DNA from: Arthrobacter sp. FW306-07-I
Lineage (GTDB): Bacteria > Actinomycetota > Actinomycetes > Actinomycetales > Micrococcaceae
NCBI RefSeq assembly: GCF_021800405.1
Contig: NZ_CP084550.1
Coordinates: 3,224,001-3,288,000 of the forward strand
Length of the DNA stretch: 64,000 bases
Reading direction: 5' to 3'
Below are positions 28,836 through 37,319 of this stretch, piece by piece; the first letter of the stretch is position 1; each line of letters begins with the position of its first letter. A program made the position numbers and the translations under genes. The notes beneath the pieces are model-generated. The model made no database searches and had not been told where the DNA came from. It saw only the letters and a list, made by a program, of their open reading frames with translations.

Positions 28836-29375
28836 TCAGTCGCCGCGCAGGCCCGCGAACACGTTCTTGGGCCGCTGCATCTCGCCGTGCTTGGCGCCCA
28901 GGATGATCACCAGTGCTGCGAAGCCCGGGATGGCCCACTGCAGGAGCTTGAGCTGCTGCTGGGCGGCCTTGAGTTCGTCCGACGCGGCGCCATGCGGCTC
29001 CGTTGCGCCTTCTGCACCTTCACCGGCCAGCTTGTCCACCTTCTTGCCCAGGATGCCCGAGTACAGGGTCACCGCAGCACCCACGACCGTAACGGCGGTC
29101 TTGATGACGGTGTCGCGGGCCACGCCCTCCTGCTTGGCGATGCGGCCTTTGTTCTCCCAGGCAATGGCAAGGTCCGCCACCAGGTGGGAGGCGAAGGCCG
29201 CGGTCTGGAACGGAGCCCACTTCATCCAACCAGCGCTGGAAAGCCGGGTCCGCTCCGAGGGGTCCTTGGCCTGGGCCGCTGCCCCGTTGAGCCCGATGGC
29301 GCCCATCAGGGATCCACCAAACCATGCTGCTGCCGTGAGGTCGTGAACCGAACGGGCAATGAGATTTCCTGCCAT
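28836..29375 (-). CDS. Hypothetical membrane protein
   Basis: 179 residues from the ATG at 29375, which has AGGA nine bases upstream. Hydrophobic segments lie near 13-30 (AAAWFGGSLMGAIGLNG), 62-75, 90-110 (IKTAVTVVGAAVTLYSGILG) and 145-165 (AIPGFAALVIILGAKH). The start of the protein resembles a family of small actinobacterial membrane proteins beginning ARSVHDLTAAAWFGG. No function is known to me. Divergent from the gene at 29536. Confidence 0.65.
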   Translation of the reverse strand: MAGNLIARSVHDLTAAAWFGGSLMGAIGLNGAAAQAKDPSERTRLSSAGWMKWAPFQTAAFASHLVADLAIAWENKGRIAKQEGVARDTVIKTAVTVVGAAVTLYSGILGKKVDKLAGEGAEGATEPHGAASDELKAAQQQLKLLQWAIPGFAALVIILGAKHGEMQRPKNVFAGLRGD

Positions 29376-29535
29376 GATGTGCATTCCTATCGTCGTGAAC
29401 TGGTTCCGGGGTGCCGCTGCGCGGCAGACTTCACTTGCCGTGTCCCATCGAGGTATGGTGCGCTCATGGTAAGCACACTTACTAATATTACGAAAGCCCG
29501 CCCCCGACTGGTGCGCACCGCGTAATATCGTCGCC

Positions 29536-29826
29536 ATGGGAAACACAGGGACATTGTTCGGTTGGGCCTTCGGAAACCCCGCCCGCGAAAGTGACAGCGG
29601 CTACGTCGACGGACTGGAGCGCGAGGCGCTCCGCAATGCCAAGCAAACGGCAAAAGCCAAGGGCGTGGACGTTGTGGCGGGCTCTGAAGTGTTCACCGTC
29701 CTCAGCGCGGACGAATCCCTGGTGGAGCTGGACAACGCCCCCGGCCAGCTGGTGGTCCGCTGTACCGTGCACGTCGAGGGACCGGGCGCAGAAAAGCTGC
29801 GGGCCGAAGGGCCCATGAACGGCTGA
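29536..29826 (+). CDS. Small hypothetical cytoplasmic protein
   Basis: 96 residues, no signal or membrane segment, with a charged helix (about 22-45) and a beta-like C-terminal half. Unrecognised. TAATAT ends seven bases before the ATG with no ribosome site, suggesting a leaderless mRNA. The DUF1206 gene begins three bases after its stop, so the two are probably translated from one transcript. Confidence 0.6.
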   Translation: MGNTGTLFGWAFGNPARESDSGYVDGLEREALRNAKQTAKAKGVDVVAGSEVFTVLSADESLVELDNAPGQLVVRCTVHVEGPGAEKLRAEGPMNG

Positions 29827-29829
29827 CAG

Positions 29830-30657
29830 ATGTCCAACGGCGAATCCACGCTTAGGCAGGCAGCGGACGTTGTCGAAGAGGCCTCCAACCACAAGGTGCT
29901 GGATGTGCTGGCCCGCGCCGGGTTTGCCGTCATGGCCCTGCTCCACGTCATCCTCGGTGCCATCGCCATCGACATCGCTTTCGGGCATCCGGGAGAGGCC
30001 GAACCCACCGGCGCCATTGCCCAACTGGCAGACAACCCGGGGGGCCCGATCGTCATGTGGGGGTGCGTGGTGGCCTGCCTCGGCCTTGCCTTATGGCAGG
30101 CCAGTGAGGCGACCTTGCGGGCCAGGAGCCTCCCCCGCAAGGAACGGCTGGCCAAGCTGGTCTCCTCAGGGTTCCTGGCCATCGCCTACGGAAGCGTGGG
30201 CCTGACCTTCGCAGGCTTCGCGCTGGGCCAGCGCAGCGACTCGGGCGACAACACGCGCGACTTCAGCGCCAGCCTGATGGACAACCCTGTGGGGCCGTGG
30301 CTCCTGGTGGCTCTTGGCCTGACCATCCTGGGCGTCGGCATCTACTTCATCGTCAAGGGCTTGCGGCGCGGCTTCAAGGAAGAACTGTTCCATTTCGAGG
30401 GCACCCGGCGCGGCAGGCTTATCGACAGCCTGGGCGTCACGGGCCACGTGGCCAAAGGCATCGCGCTGGACCTCACCGGACTGCTGTTCGTCATTGCTGC
30501 AGCCAAGCACCGGCCCGAGGAATCAACCGGGCTGGACGGCAGCCTCAAGGCGCTGCAGGACCACCCCTTCGGGCCCGCCCTGCTGGTGGCGATCGGTGCC
30601 GGGTTCATCGCCTACGGGATTTTCGCCCTGGTCCGGGCCCGGTTCGGGCGCATGTAG
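29830..30657 (+). CDS. DUF1206 membrane protein
   Basis: 275 residues with three repeats, each of two membrane helices, at about 28-95, 115-175 and 200-270. The repeats carry the family pattern ARAGFAVMALLHVILG, ...GFLAIAYGSVGLTF and GVTGHVAKGIALDLTG and end in conserved Gly-rich helices. Function is unknown; the family is widespread in actinobacteria and cyanobacteria. It follows the small gene at 29536 closely. Confidence 0.9.
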   Translation: MSNGESTLRQAADVVEEASNHKVLDVLARAGFAVMALLHVILGAIAIDIAFGHPGEAEPTGAIAQLADNPGGPIVMWGCVVACLGLALWQASEATLRARSLPRKERLAKLVSSGFLAIAYGSVGLTFAGFALGQRSDSGDNTRDFSASLMDNPVGPWLLVALGLTILGVGIYFIVKGLRRGFKEELFHFEGTRRGRLIDSLGVTGHVAKGIALDLTGLLFVIAAAKHRPEESTGLDGSLKALQDHPFGPALLVAIGAGFIAYGIFALVRARFGRM

Positions 30658-30685
30658 TCCCGGGCTTTGTGGGTAGGAAGGAAGT

Positions 30686-31924
30686 ATGACCCAACAGCTG
30701 CGCGTAGTTTCCGCCGTCACCGGAAGTGCCGGGCAGGCCTTTGCTGCCCTTTTCCGGCTCCTCAAACTCGCGCGGCCTGACCGGCCCATCCATCCGGAAG
30801 GCATCGGCCTGGCCGGGGAACTCACCAGGACGGGGAACCCGGCCGGGCCCAGCGGCATCAGCTGGCTGGACTCCCCCGGGACTGACCAGGTGGTGGCCCG
30901 CTTCTCGCGGTCCGTGGGCCTGCCGCAGACGCTGCCGGACATCCTGGGCCTGGCCCTCCGGGTTTCGCCCGCGGGTGTGTCCGCTGGCGGCGATGACGCT
31001 GCCGGCGGTCCGGCTGACGTGCTGTTTGCCTCCACCGGGTGGGGCCTGCCGGGCCGGTTCCTGCTGATGCCACGGCTGGACGTCGCCGGAGCCACCATGA
31101 CCACGCTCATGCCGTACCGGGGCCAACACGGTCCCGTCCTACTGGGGCTGCGGACACGGAGCCTCCCCCCGGGTTCGCTGGCGTCCGGGGAGTGGGTGCT
31201 GGGGCTGCACTGGGCCACCCCGGGCGGACACTGGCGGGAGTGCGGTGAGTTGCGGCTGCATGCCGGAGCCGATCCTGCTGACATCCCGTTGCGGTTCGAT
31301 CCCTTGGAGAACCAGCCGCCGGGGGCCGAGGCCTACGGATGGACCCGGCGCCTGCGGAAGCCGTCCTACCGGGCAGCACGGCGGCCCGCACCTCCCGCCG
31401 TCGTCCATGCCGAGCAACGGGCGCAGCCAACGAACCCTGCCGCAACACTCCAGGAAAGCATTACCGGAACCGGAAGGAACACCATGTCCACCGTCTCGCT
31501 GCTGTTCAACGCATCCGCCGCCGACGTCTGGCGCGTCATCTCTGACGGCTGGCTCTACTCGGGCTGGGTGGTGGGCGCGTCCCGGATCAGGGACGTGGAC
31601 GCCGAATGGCCGCAGCCCGGCGCCCAACTGCACCACTCGGTAGGGACCTGGCCACTGGTCATCGACGACAGCACCCGGGTCACGGCCATGCAGCCCGGCC
31701 GCTCACTGGAACTCGTTGCACGCGGCTGGCCCATGGGCGAGGCCAAGGTGGAGATCTCGCTGGAAGACCGCGGGAACCAGTGCCGGGTGACGATTGCAGA
31801 GGACGCCATCCGCGGGCCCGGCAAGCTGATGCCGAAATTCCTCCGGGACCCGTTGATTTCTGCCCGGAACCGCGAGACCCTCCGGCGGTTGGAGCTCATG
31901 GCGATCGGCGGGGCGGGGAAATAG
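30686..31924 (+). CDS. Fusion of a catalase-like domain and an SRPBCC domain
   Basis: 412 residues. Residues ~1-235 have a catalase-like pattern (RPIHPEGIGLAGE, VVARFSRSVGLP, DILGLALRVS, DVLFASTGWGLPGRFLL) but lack the heme His and Tyr motifs of katA, so catalase activity is unlikely. Residues ~267-412 are an SRPBCC/polyketide-cyclase-like lipid-binding domain (VSLLFNASAADVWRVISDGW). GGAAGGA precedes the first ATG. A second in-frame ATG at 31484 (residue 267) has AAGGA five bases upstream and could also produce the SRPBCC part alone. Confidence 0.72.
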   Translation: MTQQLRVVSAVTGSAGQAFAALFRLLKLARPDRPIHPEGIGLAGELTRTGNPAGPSGISWLDSPGTDQVVARFSRSVGLPQTLPDILGLALRVSPAGVSAGGDDAAGGPADVLFASTGWGLPGRFLLMPRLDVAGATMTTLMPYRGQHGPVLLGLRTRSLPPGSLASGEWVLGLHWATPGGHWRECGELRLHAGADPADIPLRFDPLENQPPGAEAYGWTRRLRKPSYRAARRPAPPAVVHAEQRAQPTNPAATLQESITGTGRNTMSTVSLLFNASAADVWRVISDGWLYSGWVVGASRIRDVDAEWPQPGAQLHHSVGTWPLVIDDSTRVTAMQPGRSLELVARGWPMGEAKVEISLEDRGNQCRVTIAEDAIRGPGKLMPKFLRDPLISARNRETLRRLELMAIGGAGK

Positions 31925-31978
31925 GCGCTCGAGATAGTCGGCGCGGAATGGCGCAGCCCGGTTAATAGGCTTAAACGC

Positions 31979-32015
31979 AGGAGCCGCGGGACCATTGGTC
32001 CCGCGGCTCCTTGCT
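31979..32015. terminator. Bidirectional terminator before fprA copy 2
   Basis: Perfect 15-base arms 31979-31993 and 31997-32011 with an ATT loop, followed by TTGCTTT on the plus strand. It separates the fusion gene from the convergent reductase gene. Confidence 0.85.
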
Positions 32016-32023
32016 TTGACGTC

Positions 32024-33490
32024 CTAGACCTGAGCGGCCACGCCGTCGCGGGAGATGTCAACCATGTCCCCCCGCGGCACCACCTTGATGCGCTCACGCT
32101 TGACCTCAACACCGTGCGAGCCGCCAGCCTCGGTGGCTGCAACGCCGAGGGCGAGTTCGTGGGCATCGAGGGCCAGCCAGCCCTCCCAGCTGGTGAACTT
32201 CACGCCGCGGGCATCGAGGAGTTCGACGACGGCGTCCTCCTGGGGTGCCTGCGCCACCGGCAGGTTTTCGCGGTCTTCGAGCAGGTAGGTGACGGTCTCC
32301 AGGGCGTCGCCCTTGGTGTGGCCGATCAGGCCGACCGGTCCGCGCTTGATCCAGCCCGTGGCGTAGATACCCGGCACGTGCTGGCCGTCGGCGTCCAGGA
32401 CGCGGCCGCCGTCGTTCGTGACCACGCCCTTCTTGTGGTCGAACTCAACGTCCGGCAGGGCCGAACCGAAGTAGCCGATGGCCCGGTACACGGCCTGCAC
32501 CGGGTAGTCCACGTACTCGCCGGTGCCGCGGGCGTTGCCGGTGCCGTCCAGCTCAGTCCGCTCGAACTTGATGCCGGCTACCTTGCCGGGGGTCTCGGCG
32601 TCGTCGTAGATCTCCACCGGGCTGTGCAGGAAGTGCAGGTGCAGGCGGCGGGACGCCTTAAGCTCGGAGAGGTCCTCGGGCTGCTCGGCGATCCAGTTGG
32701 TGAGCGTGCCCACCATGGTCTTGGTCTGGTTGTTGCTCTGGATCTGGCGGTCCGATTCCTCGTCGAACTCGAAGTCCTCCGGGTACAGGATGATGTCCAC
32801 GTCCTTGGAGTGGGACAGCTCGCGCAGCTCCAGCGGGGTGAACTTGACCTGGGCCGGGCCGCGGCGGCCGAAGACGTGCACGTCGGTGACGGGGGACGCC
32901 TTCAGGCCGGCGTAGACGTTGTCCGGGATTTCGGTGACCAGCAGGTCGTCGGCGTGCTTGGACAGGACACGGGCCACGTCCAGGGCCACGTTGCCGTTGC
33001 CGATGACCGCGATCTCCTTGGCCTCCAGCGGCCACTCGCGCGGCACGTCCGGGTGCCCGTCGTACCAGGACACGAAGTCGGCGCCGCCGAAGGAGCCCTC
33101 CAGCTCGACGCCGGGGATGTTCAGGTCCGCGTCCTTGATGGCGCCGGTGGCGAAGATGACGGCGTCGTAGTGCTTGCGGAGGTCCTCGATGGTGAGGTCC
33201 GTGCCGTAGTCCACGTTGCCGAAGAAGCGGATGTCGCCGCGGTCCAGCACCTTGTGCAGGGCATTCACGATGCCCTTGATGCGGGGGTGGTCCGGCGCCA
33301 CGCCATAGCGGATCAGGCCGTAGGGTGCCGGGTAGCGGTCAAAGAGGTCGATGCTGACGGTCAGCTCGCCGCTCTTGACGGCTTCGCTCTTGGTGAGGAT
33401 ATCGGCGGCGTAGACACCGGCCGGGCCGGAGCCCACGACGGCGACGCGCAGCGGACGCTCAGCAGATCCTACGGTGGTGCTGGATGACAC
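32024..33490 (-). CDS. fprA: Ferredoxin-NADP+ reductase, FprA type (copy 2)
   Basis: 488 residues, closely similar to the protein at 16723-18153 along its whole length (same VYAADILTK, GGADFVSWYDGHPDVPREWP and GWIKRGPVGLIGHTKGDA segments). FAD motif VAVVGSGPAGVYAADIL; NADP motif IAVIGNGNVALDVAR. The start is GTG with AAAGGAT upstream. Because it follows cysG on the same strand and lies in the sulfur region, it may supply reduced ferredoxin for the siroheme sulfite reductase. That link is inferred from position. Confidence 0.92.
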   Translation of the reverse strand: MSSSTTVGSAERPLRVAVVGSGPAGVYAADILTKSEAVKSGELTVSIDLFDRYPAPYGLIRYGVAPDHPRIKGIVNALHKVLDRGDIRFFGNVDYGTDLTIEDLRKHYDAVIFATGAIKDADLNIPGVELEGSFGGADFVSWYDGHPDVPREWPLEAKEIAVIGNGNVALDVARVLSKHADDLLVTEIPDNVYAGLKASPVTDVHVFGRRGPAQVKFTPLELRELSHSKDVDIILYPEDFEFDEESDRQIQSNNQTKTMVGTLTNWIAEQPEDLSELKASRRLHLHFLHSPVEIYDDAETPGKVAGIKFERTELDGTGNARGTGEYVDYPVQAVYRAIGYFGSALPDVEFDHKKGVVTNDGGRVLDADGQHVPGIYATGWIKRGPVGLIGHTKGDALETVTYLLEDRENLPVAQAPQEDAVVELLDARGVKFTSWEGWLALDAHELALGVAATEAGGSHGVEVKRERIKVVPRGDMVDISRDGVAAQV

Positions 33491-33515
33491 GGCTGTGATC
33501 CTTTTCTTCGTTCCG

Positions 33516-33583
33516 GCCCAACTGGCTCGCAGTTGTTGTCGTTTTGAGGGCTCATAACGACAACAACTGCCAGTCAGTTGGGC
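33516..33583. repeat. Intergenic palindrome, family PAL2, at the cysG 3' end
   Basis: 28-base arms at 33516-33543 and 33556-33583 match at 26 of 28 positions. CCCAACT, TCGCAGTT and TGTCGTTTT recur in the same order and spacing in the copy at 53891-53956. It starts eight bases after the cysG stop codon and ends 26 bases before the fprA start. Confidence 0.85.
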
Positions 33584-33590
33584 TTGGGGG

Positions 33591-34853
33591 CTAGGTGGTG
33601 AGGGCGGTCTTGCGGGGGCTGTTCGGGGTGGTGGTGCTGTAGTCAGCGGTTTTGAAGTGCGACGGCGCGAAGGGGCTCACGCGCACCACGTCACCGATGA
33701 CAATCACGGCAGGATTTGCGACGCCGGCCGCCTGGGCCTGGTCGGCGATGGAACCGAGCGTGCCGATGGTGACGCGCTGGTCCGGCAAATAGCCGTTTTC
33801 CACGATACCAACTGGCGTCTCCAGCGGCAGTCCGGCTTCGCCCAGCGCGGACGCCGATTCGCGCAGCTGGCCCACGCCCATCAGCAGGACGATGGTGTGG
33901 TCCGGGCGGGCCGGGATCTCGGAGAGTTCCTCGTGACCAGTGACCACGCTGAAGCCTTTGGCCAGGCCGCGGTGCGTGACCGGAATTCCCGCCGCGGCGG
34001 GTACCGAGATGGCGGAGGTCACGCCGGAGACCACTTCAACCTCGACGCCGTGCTGCCGGCAGTATTCGGCTTCTTCGCCGCCGCGGCCCAGCACGTACGG
34101 GTCGCCGCCCTTGAGCCGGACCACGCGGTGGCCCTTCAAGGCTTCTTCCACAAGGATGCGGTTGATCTCCGCCTGCGGCACGGGATGATGGCCGGGGGTC
34201 TTGCCCACCTCGATGACACGGACGTCGGGGGCGAGTTCGTTCAGCAGTTCGCGGGGGCCCAGTCGGTCAGCCACCACGACGTCAGCCTGGCCCAGCAACC
34301 GGCGGCCACGGACAGTGATGAGCCCGGTGTCGCCGGGGCCGCCGCCCACGAGGGCCACGCTTCCCTGGTGCGCGCGGCGGCGGCGCAGCGGCAGGTCACC
34401 GGTTTCGAGGGCGGTGGCAACGGCGTCCCGGACCGCCATGGCACGGCGCGGGTCTCCCCCGGCGTTGACGGCGATTTTGACGTCGTCCACCACGGCGACG
34501 GCGGGGGTCCAGGCGGCAGAAGCTTCATGGTTGGAGGCGTTGACGCACCAAACCCGCTGCGCCTCGGCGTCGGCCGATACTTGGGCGTCCACCTCCGGAT
34601 CGCCGGTGGCGGTCTGGACGAACCACACGCCGTCGACGTCCTGCGAAAGGTAGGGGCGCGCTTCCCAGGTGAGCAGGCCGGCGTCGGCCATCTCCTGGAG
34701 CGCGGGCGAGGCAACCGGGGCCACGACGGTGACAACGGCACCGGCGTCGAGCAGCCCCTTGGCGCGGCGGGCAGCAACGGGGCCGCCGCCCACCACCAGC
34801 ACGGGGCGGCCGAGCAGCCGCAGCGCGGTGGGGTAAATGTCCTGAATTGCCAT
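33591..34853 (-). CDS. cysG: Siroheme synthase: uroporphyrinogen-III methyltransferase with precorrin-2 dehydrogenase domain
   Basis: 420 residues. Residues ~1-150 form the NAD-dependent precorrin-2 dehydrogenase part (VLVVGGGPVAARRAKGLL). Residues ~160-400 form the SAM-dependent methyltransferase (VALVGGGPGDTGLITVRGRRLL, VRLKGGDPYVLGRGGEEAE). Together they make sirohydrochlorin from uroporphyrinogen III; the CbiX-like protein at 45747 could insert iron. The product is the cofactor of CysI. It has a leaderless-type promoter like those of cysI and the ssu-type operon. Confidence 0.95.
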   Translation of the reverse strand: MAIQDIYPTALRLLGRPVLVVGGGPVAARRAKGLLDAGAVVTVVAPVASPALQEMADAGLLTWEARPYLSQDVDGVWFVQTATGDPEVDAQVSADAEAQRVWCVNASNHEASAAWTPAVAVVDDVKIAVNAGGDPRRAMAVRDAVATALETGDLPLRRRRAHQGSVALVGGGPGDTGLITVRGRRLLGQADVVVADRLGPRELLNELAPDVRVIEVGKTPGHHPVPQAEINRILVEEALKGHRVVRLKGGDPYVLGRGGEEAEYCRQHGVEVEVVSGVTSAISVPAAAGIPVTHRGLAKGFSVVTGHEELSEIPARPDHTIVLLMGVGQLRESASALGEAGLPLETPVGIVENGYLPDQRVTIGTLGSIADQAQAAGVANPAVIVIGDVVRVSPFAPSHFKTADYSTTTPNSPRKTALTT

Positions 34854-34859
34854 GAATCA

Positions 34860-34889
34860 ACGGTAGGGCGGCGTCACATACGCCAACAA
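34860..34889 (-). promoter_or_regulatory. Promoter of cysG, leaderless type, with TGTGACGC sites
   Basis: Minus strand: TTGTTG (34884-34889), 18-base spacer, TACCGT (34860-34865), then six bases to the ATG. TGTGACGC lies in the spacer (34871-34878), inside a GGCGT-N5-ACGCC palindrome, and again further upstream (34925-34932). The same word occurs in the cysI and ssu-type promoters. Confidence 0.6.
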
Positions 34890-34940
34890 AGGACGAGCAA
34901 CACCAGTTCACGTAAGGTAACGCTGCGTCACAAAGGATTT

Positions 34941-35387
34941 TTACCTGTGCTGCGCCAGGAACGTGCCCCTGCGGGTAATGAGCCGCTCAAGGTAGCGTCG
35001 CAGGATAAGGTGCTCGACGGCGCGGCCCAGGACACCCAGCGGGGCGGTGAACTGAACGCGGTCCGTCATGATGCTTCCGGCGGCTGTTGGTTGGAACTCA
35101 TGCACATGCTTGAAAGCCTTGAAGGGGCCCTTCACCTGCTCGTCCGTGAAGCTGCGTGGGAAATCGAAGTGGGTGACCCGGCTGGTCATGGTGAGCGGAA
35201 TACCGAAGTGCTTCGCCCGCCAGGTCACCTCCTGGTCCTCCCCGATGAGCCCGTTGGTGACGCCGGCCACCGCACGTTCCCCGGCGTCTTGTTGGGAGTC
35301 CAGATGCAGGTCGATGCTGCGTGCCCGGTCGAAAAGTTGTTCCACGGGCAGCGTGGACTCGGTGCGGCACACGAAGCTGACGGTCAT
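34941..35387 (-). CDS. SRPBCC-family protein
   Basis: 148 residues from the ATG at 35387. The beta-rich start MTVSFVCRTESTLPVEQLF, the central FTDEQVKGPFKAFKHVHEF and the C-terminal long helix are the cyclase/dehydrase-like lipid-binding fold. It is cytoplasmic with no signal. The ligand is unknown. It reads toward cysG and ends 87 bases before that gene starts. In-frame codons upstream of 35387 would enter the palindrome region and are not favoured. Confidence 0.78.
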   Translation of the reverse strand: MTVSFVCRTESTLPVEQLFDRARSIDLHLDSQQDAGERAVAGVTNGLIGEDQEVTWRAKHFGIPLTMTSRVTHFDFPRSFTDEQVKGPFKAFKHVHEFQPTAAGSIMTDRVQFTAPLGVLGRAVEHLILRRYLERLITRRGTFLAQHR

Positions 35388-35429
35388 GCCGTCAGTCTGC
35401 CATTCTTCCGGGCCGCCCCGGGCCCCGTG

Positions 35430-35502
35430 GTGGGGCACTTTGGCGGGCTCCGGCGTCGCAACGGCCTGATGACCCGGCGTGTCCGTGCCAAAGTGCCTCG
35501 TC
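35430..35502. repeat. Intergenic palindrome, family PAL3 (solo copy)
   Basis: Core arms GGCACTTTGGC (35434-35444) and GCCAAAGTGCC (35487-35497). Read on the minus strand it shares GGCAC-n-TTG and GACACGCCG with the copies at 47838 and 48829, and has about the same length (72-77 bp). It lies between the ABC operon end and the SRPBCC gene. Confidence 0.75.
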
Positions 35503-35530
35503 TTGGTTCCGGGCAGCGGCAGGAAACAGC

Positions 35531-35563
35531 AGAGCCCGACGGCGGGACTCGCCGTCGGGCTCT
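35531..35563 (-). terminator. Terminator of the ssu-type ABC operon
   Basis: Perfect 14-base arms 35531-35544 and 35550-35563. On the minus strand the stem is followed by GCTGTTT, a weak T-run, 42 bases after the permease stop. Confidence 0.75.
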
Positions 35564-35604
35564 TGCGGTGCGTTGGGAAGGGGCTGTGTTGGGAAGCGGT
35601 TGGG

Positions 35605-36579
35605 TCAGCGGGTGCTGCCGGCCAGGAGGCCGCGGCGGCGCAGGAGCCGCTTCTCGATGGGGCCGAAGACCAGCAGCTCGATCAGGATGCCGACCGCGAG
35701 GATCAGCAGGATGGCAGCCATGACGATGGTCATGTCGGACAGATCCCGGCCCTGGTCCAGCAGGGAACCCAGGCCGAAGCCGATGGTGCCGCCCACGGCA
35801 ATGATTTCCGCGGCCATGAGGGAGCGCCAGGAGAAGGCCCATCCCTGCTTCAGGCCGCTGAGGTAGCCGGGCAGCGCGGCCGGAAGGATGACCTGCAGGG
35901 CCATCTGGAGCCGGGATGCGCCCAGGACGGTGCCGACCCTGCGGTACTGCGGTGGAATCTGGTCCACGCCCGAGATCAGCCCGTTGATGATGGACGGGAT
36001 GGCGCCCATGAACACCACGAAGTACACGGTGGCGTCAGTAAGTCCGAACCAGATGATCGCGGCCGGAACCCAGGCCACCGAGGGCAGGACCTGCAAACCG
36101 GAAATCAGGGGGCCGAACGCGCGGCGTAGCGGTGCAACCTGGGCCAGCAGCAGGCCCACCGGCGTAGCGATGGCCACCGAAATCAGGAAGCCCACCACAC
36201 CACGCTGCAGGGACGTCCAAATGGATTGCTGGAACTTGCCGTCGCTCCACAGGACGCCCATCTGGGCCACGACGTCCAGGGGGCCGGGAACGAGGTCTCG
36301 CCGCTTCACCCCGAGCGACACATAGAACTGCCAGATGAGCACCAGGACCACCAGCGCGGCCACGGGCAGCAAAATGCGGCTCCAGTCGATGCGGTGCTTG
36401 CGGTCGGCGTCGGACTGCAGGGAATCAAGGCCGGACTCAAGTTCCCGGAGGTCCTCCTTGCCAGTGGACGTCCGGGTCAAAGCGGCATGCACGTGCTCAC
36501 GGGTTTCGGAAGCATCAGCCGTAACACCGGATGCCGCCTCCGTGCGTGCTTCCGCGAGGGGTGTCGGGTTACTTGGCAT
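35605..36579 (-). CDS. Sulfonate/taurine-type ABC transporter permease
   Basis: 324 residues. A hydrophilic leader of about 70 residues precedes six membrane segments. The binding-protein-dependent permease signature is visible around LIAVATPVGLLLA...GLKQGWAFSWRSLMAAE (EAA-like loop). It pairs with the ATPase and binding protein upstream; the ATPase gene overlaps it by 11 bases. The SsuC-like type and position among cysteine-biosynthesis genes suggest alkanesulfonates, taurine or sulfate esters as substrates. Confidence 0.88.
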   Translation of the reverse strand: MPSNPTPLAEARTEAASGVTADASETREHVHAALTRTSTGKEDLRELESGLDSLQSDADRKHRIDWSRILLPVAALVVLVLIWQFYVSLGVKRRDLVPGPLDVVAQMGVLWSDGKFQQSIWTSLQRGVVGFLISVAIATPVGLLLAQVAPLRRAFGPLISGLQVLPSVAWVPAAIIWFGLTDATVYFVVFMGAIPSIINGLISGVDQIPPQYRRVGTVLGASRLQMALQVILPAALPGYLSGLKQGWAFSWRSLMAAEIIAVGGTIGFGLGSLLDQGRDLSDMTIVMAAILLILAVGILIELLVFGPIEKRLLRRRGLLAGSTR

Positions 36580-37294
36580 GGCGGCGAATCTCCTCCCGCA
36601 GCCGGGCGGTGATGACCCCGGTCAGCTGGCCGGCGAGCCCGGCGTCGGTTCGGTGTTCCTCGGTGACGGCCCATTCCTGGACCACGCGGCCGGGGCGGGA
36701 GGACAGCAGCAGGACGCGCTGGCCCAGGCGGACGGCCTCGCGGACGTTGTGGGTGACGAAGACGATGGTGCGCCCGGTTTCCTTCCAGATGCGCTCGAGT
36801 TCGTCGTGCAGCAGGTCCCGGGTAATGGCGTCGAGGGCGGCGAACGGCTCATCCATGAGCAGCAGCTGCCGGTCCTGGGCCAGGGAGCGGGCCAGTGAGA
36901 CGCGCTGCCGCATGCCGCCGGACAGCTCGTGCGGGCGCTTATCCCCGGCGGAGCCCAGGTGCACCAGTTCAAGGAGCTCCTGGGCCTTGGCGCGCCGCTC
37001 GGCCTTGCCCACGCCGCGCAGCTTCAGGGCCAGTTCGATGTTCTCCCGGGCAGTCAGCCACGGGAAGAGGGCGGCGTCCTGGAACATGAAGGCGGCGCCG
37101 TCGCTGGGTACTTCCAGGGCGCCCGACGTCGGCGCTTCGAGTCCCGCGATGATGTTCAGGAGGGTGGATTTGCCGCAGCCGGAGGCACCAAGGAGGGCAA
37201 CGAATTCGCCCTGTTTGATGTTGGCGTTGACGTCGTCCAGTACCAGGGCGCCGTCGCCGAAGCGCTTGCCCAGGTGTTCCAGTACGACTGGCAT
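36569..37294 (-). CDS. Sulfonate/taurine-type ABC transporter ATPase
   Basis: 241 residues. Walker A GASGCGKST (about 36-44), signature LSGGMRQRVSLARSL, Walker B LLLMDEPFAALD and the switch His in VFVTHNVREA are all intact. It is an SsuB/TauB-like nucleotide-binding protein. It overlaps the permease gene by 11 bases and lies 25 bases after the binding-protein gene. Confidence 0.93.
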   Translation of the reverse strand: MPVVLEHLGKRFGDGALVLDDVNANIKQGEFVALLGASGCGKSTLLNIIAGLEAPTSGALEVPSDGAAFMFQDAALFPWLTARENIELALKLRGVGKAERRAKAQELLELVHLGSAGDKRPHELSGGMRQRVSLARSLAQDRQLLLMDEPFAALDAITRDLLHDELERIWKETGRTIVFVTHNVREAVRLGQRVLLLSSRPGRVVQEWAVTEEHRTDAGLAGQLTGVITARLREEIRRHAK

Positions 37295-37319
37295 GGTGGC
37301 GTCCTTAGGTAGTGGTGGG

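Noticed and set aside
16723..33490. The two fprA copies as an assembly duplication
   Set aside because: They differ at many positions, especially at the N- and C-termini and in the 290-310 region, so they are diverged paralogues.
33657..35723. A 688-codon open frame on the plus strand
   Set aside because: It is antisense to cysG and the SRPBCC gene, has no domain, and its Gly/Ala/Arg/Val-rich composition is that of an opposite-strand shadow in GC-rich DNA.
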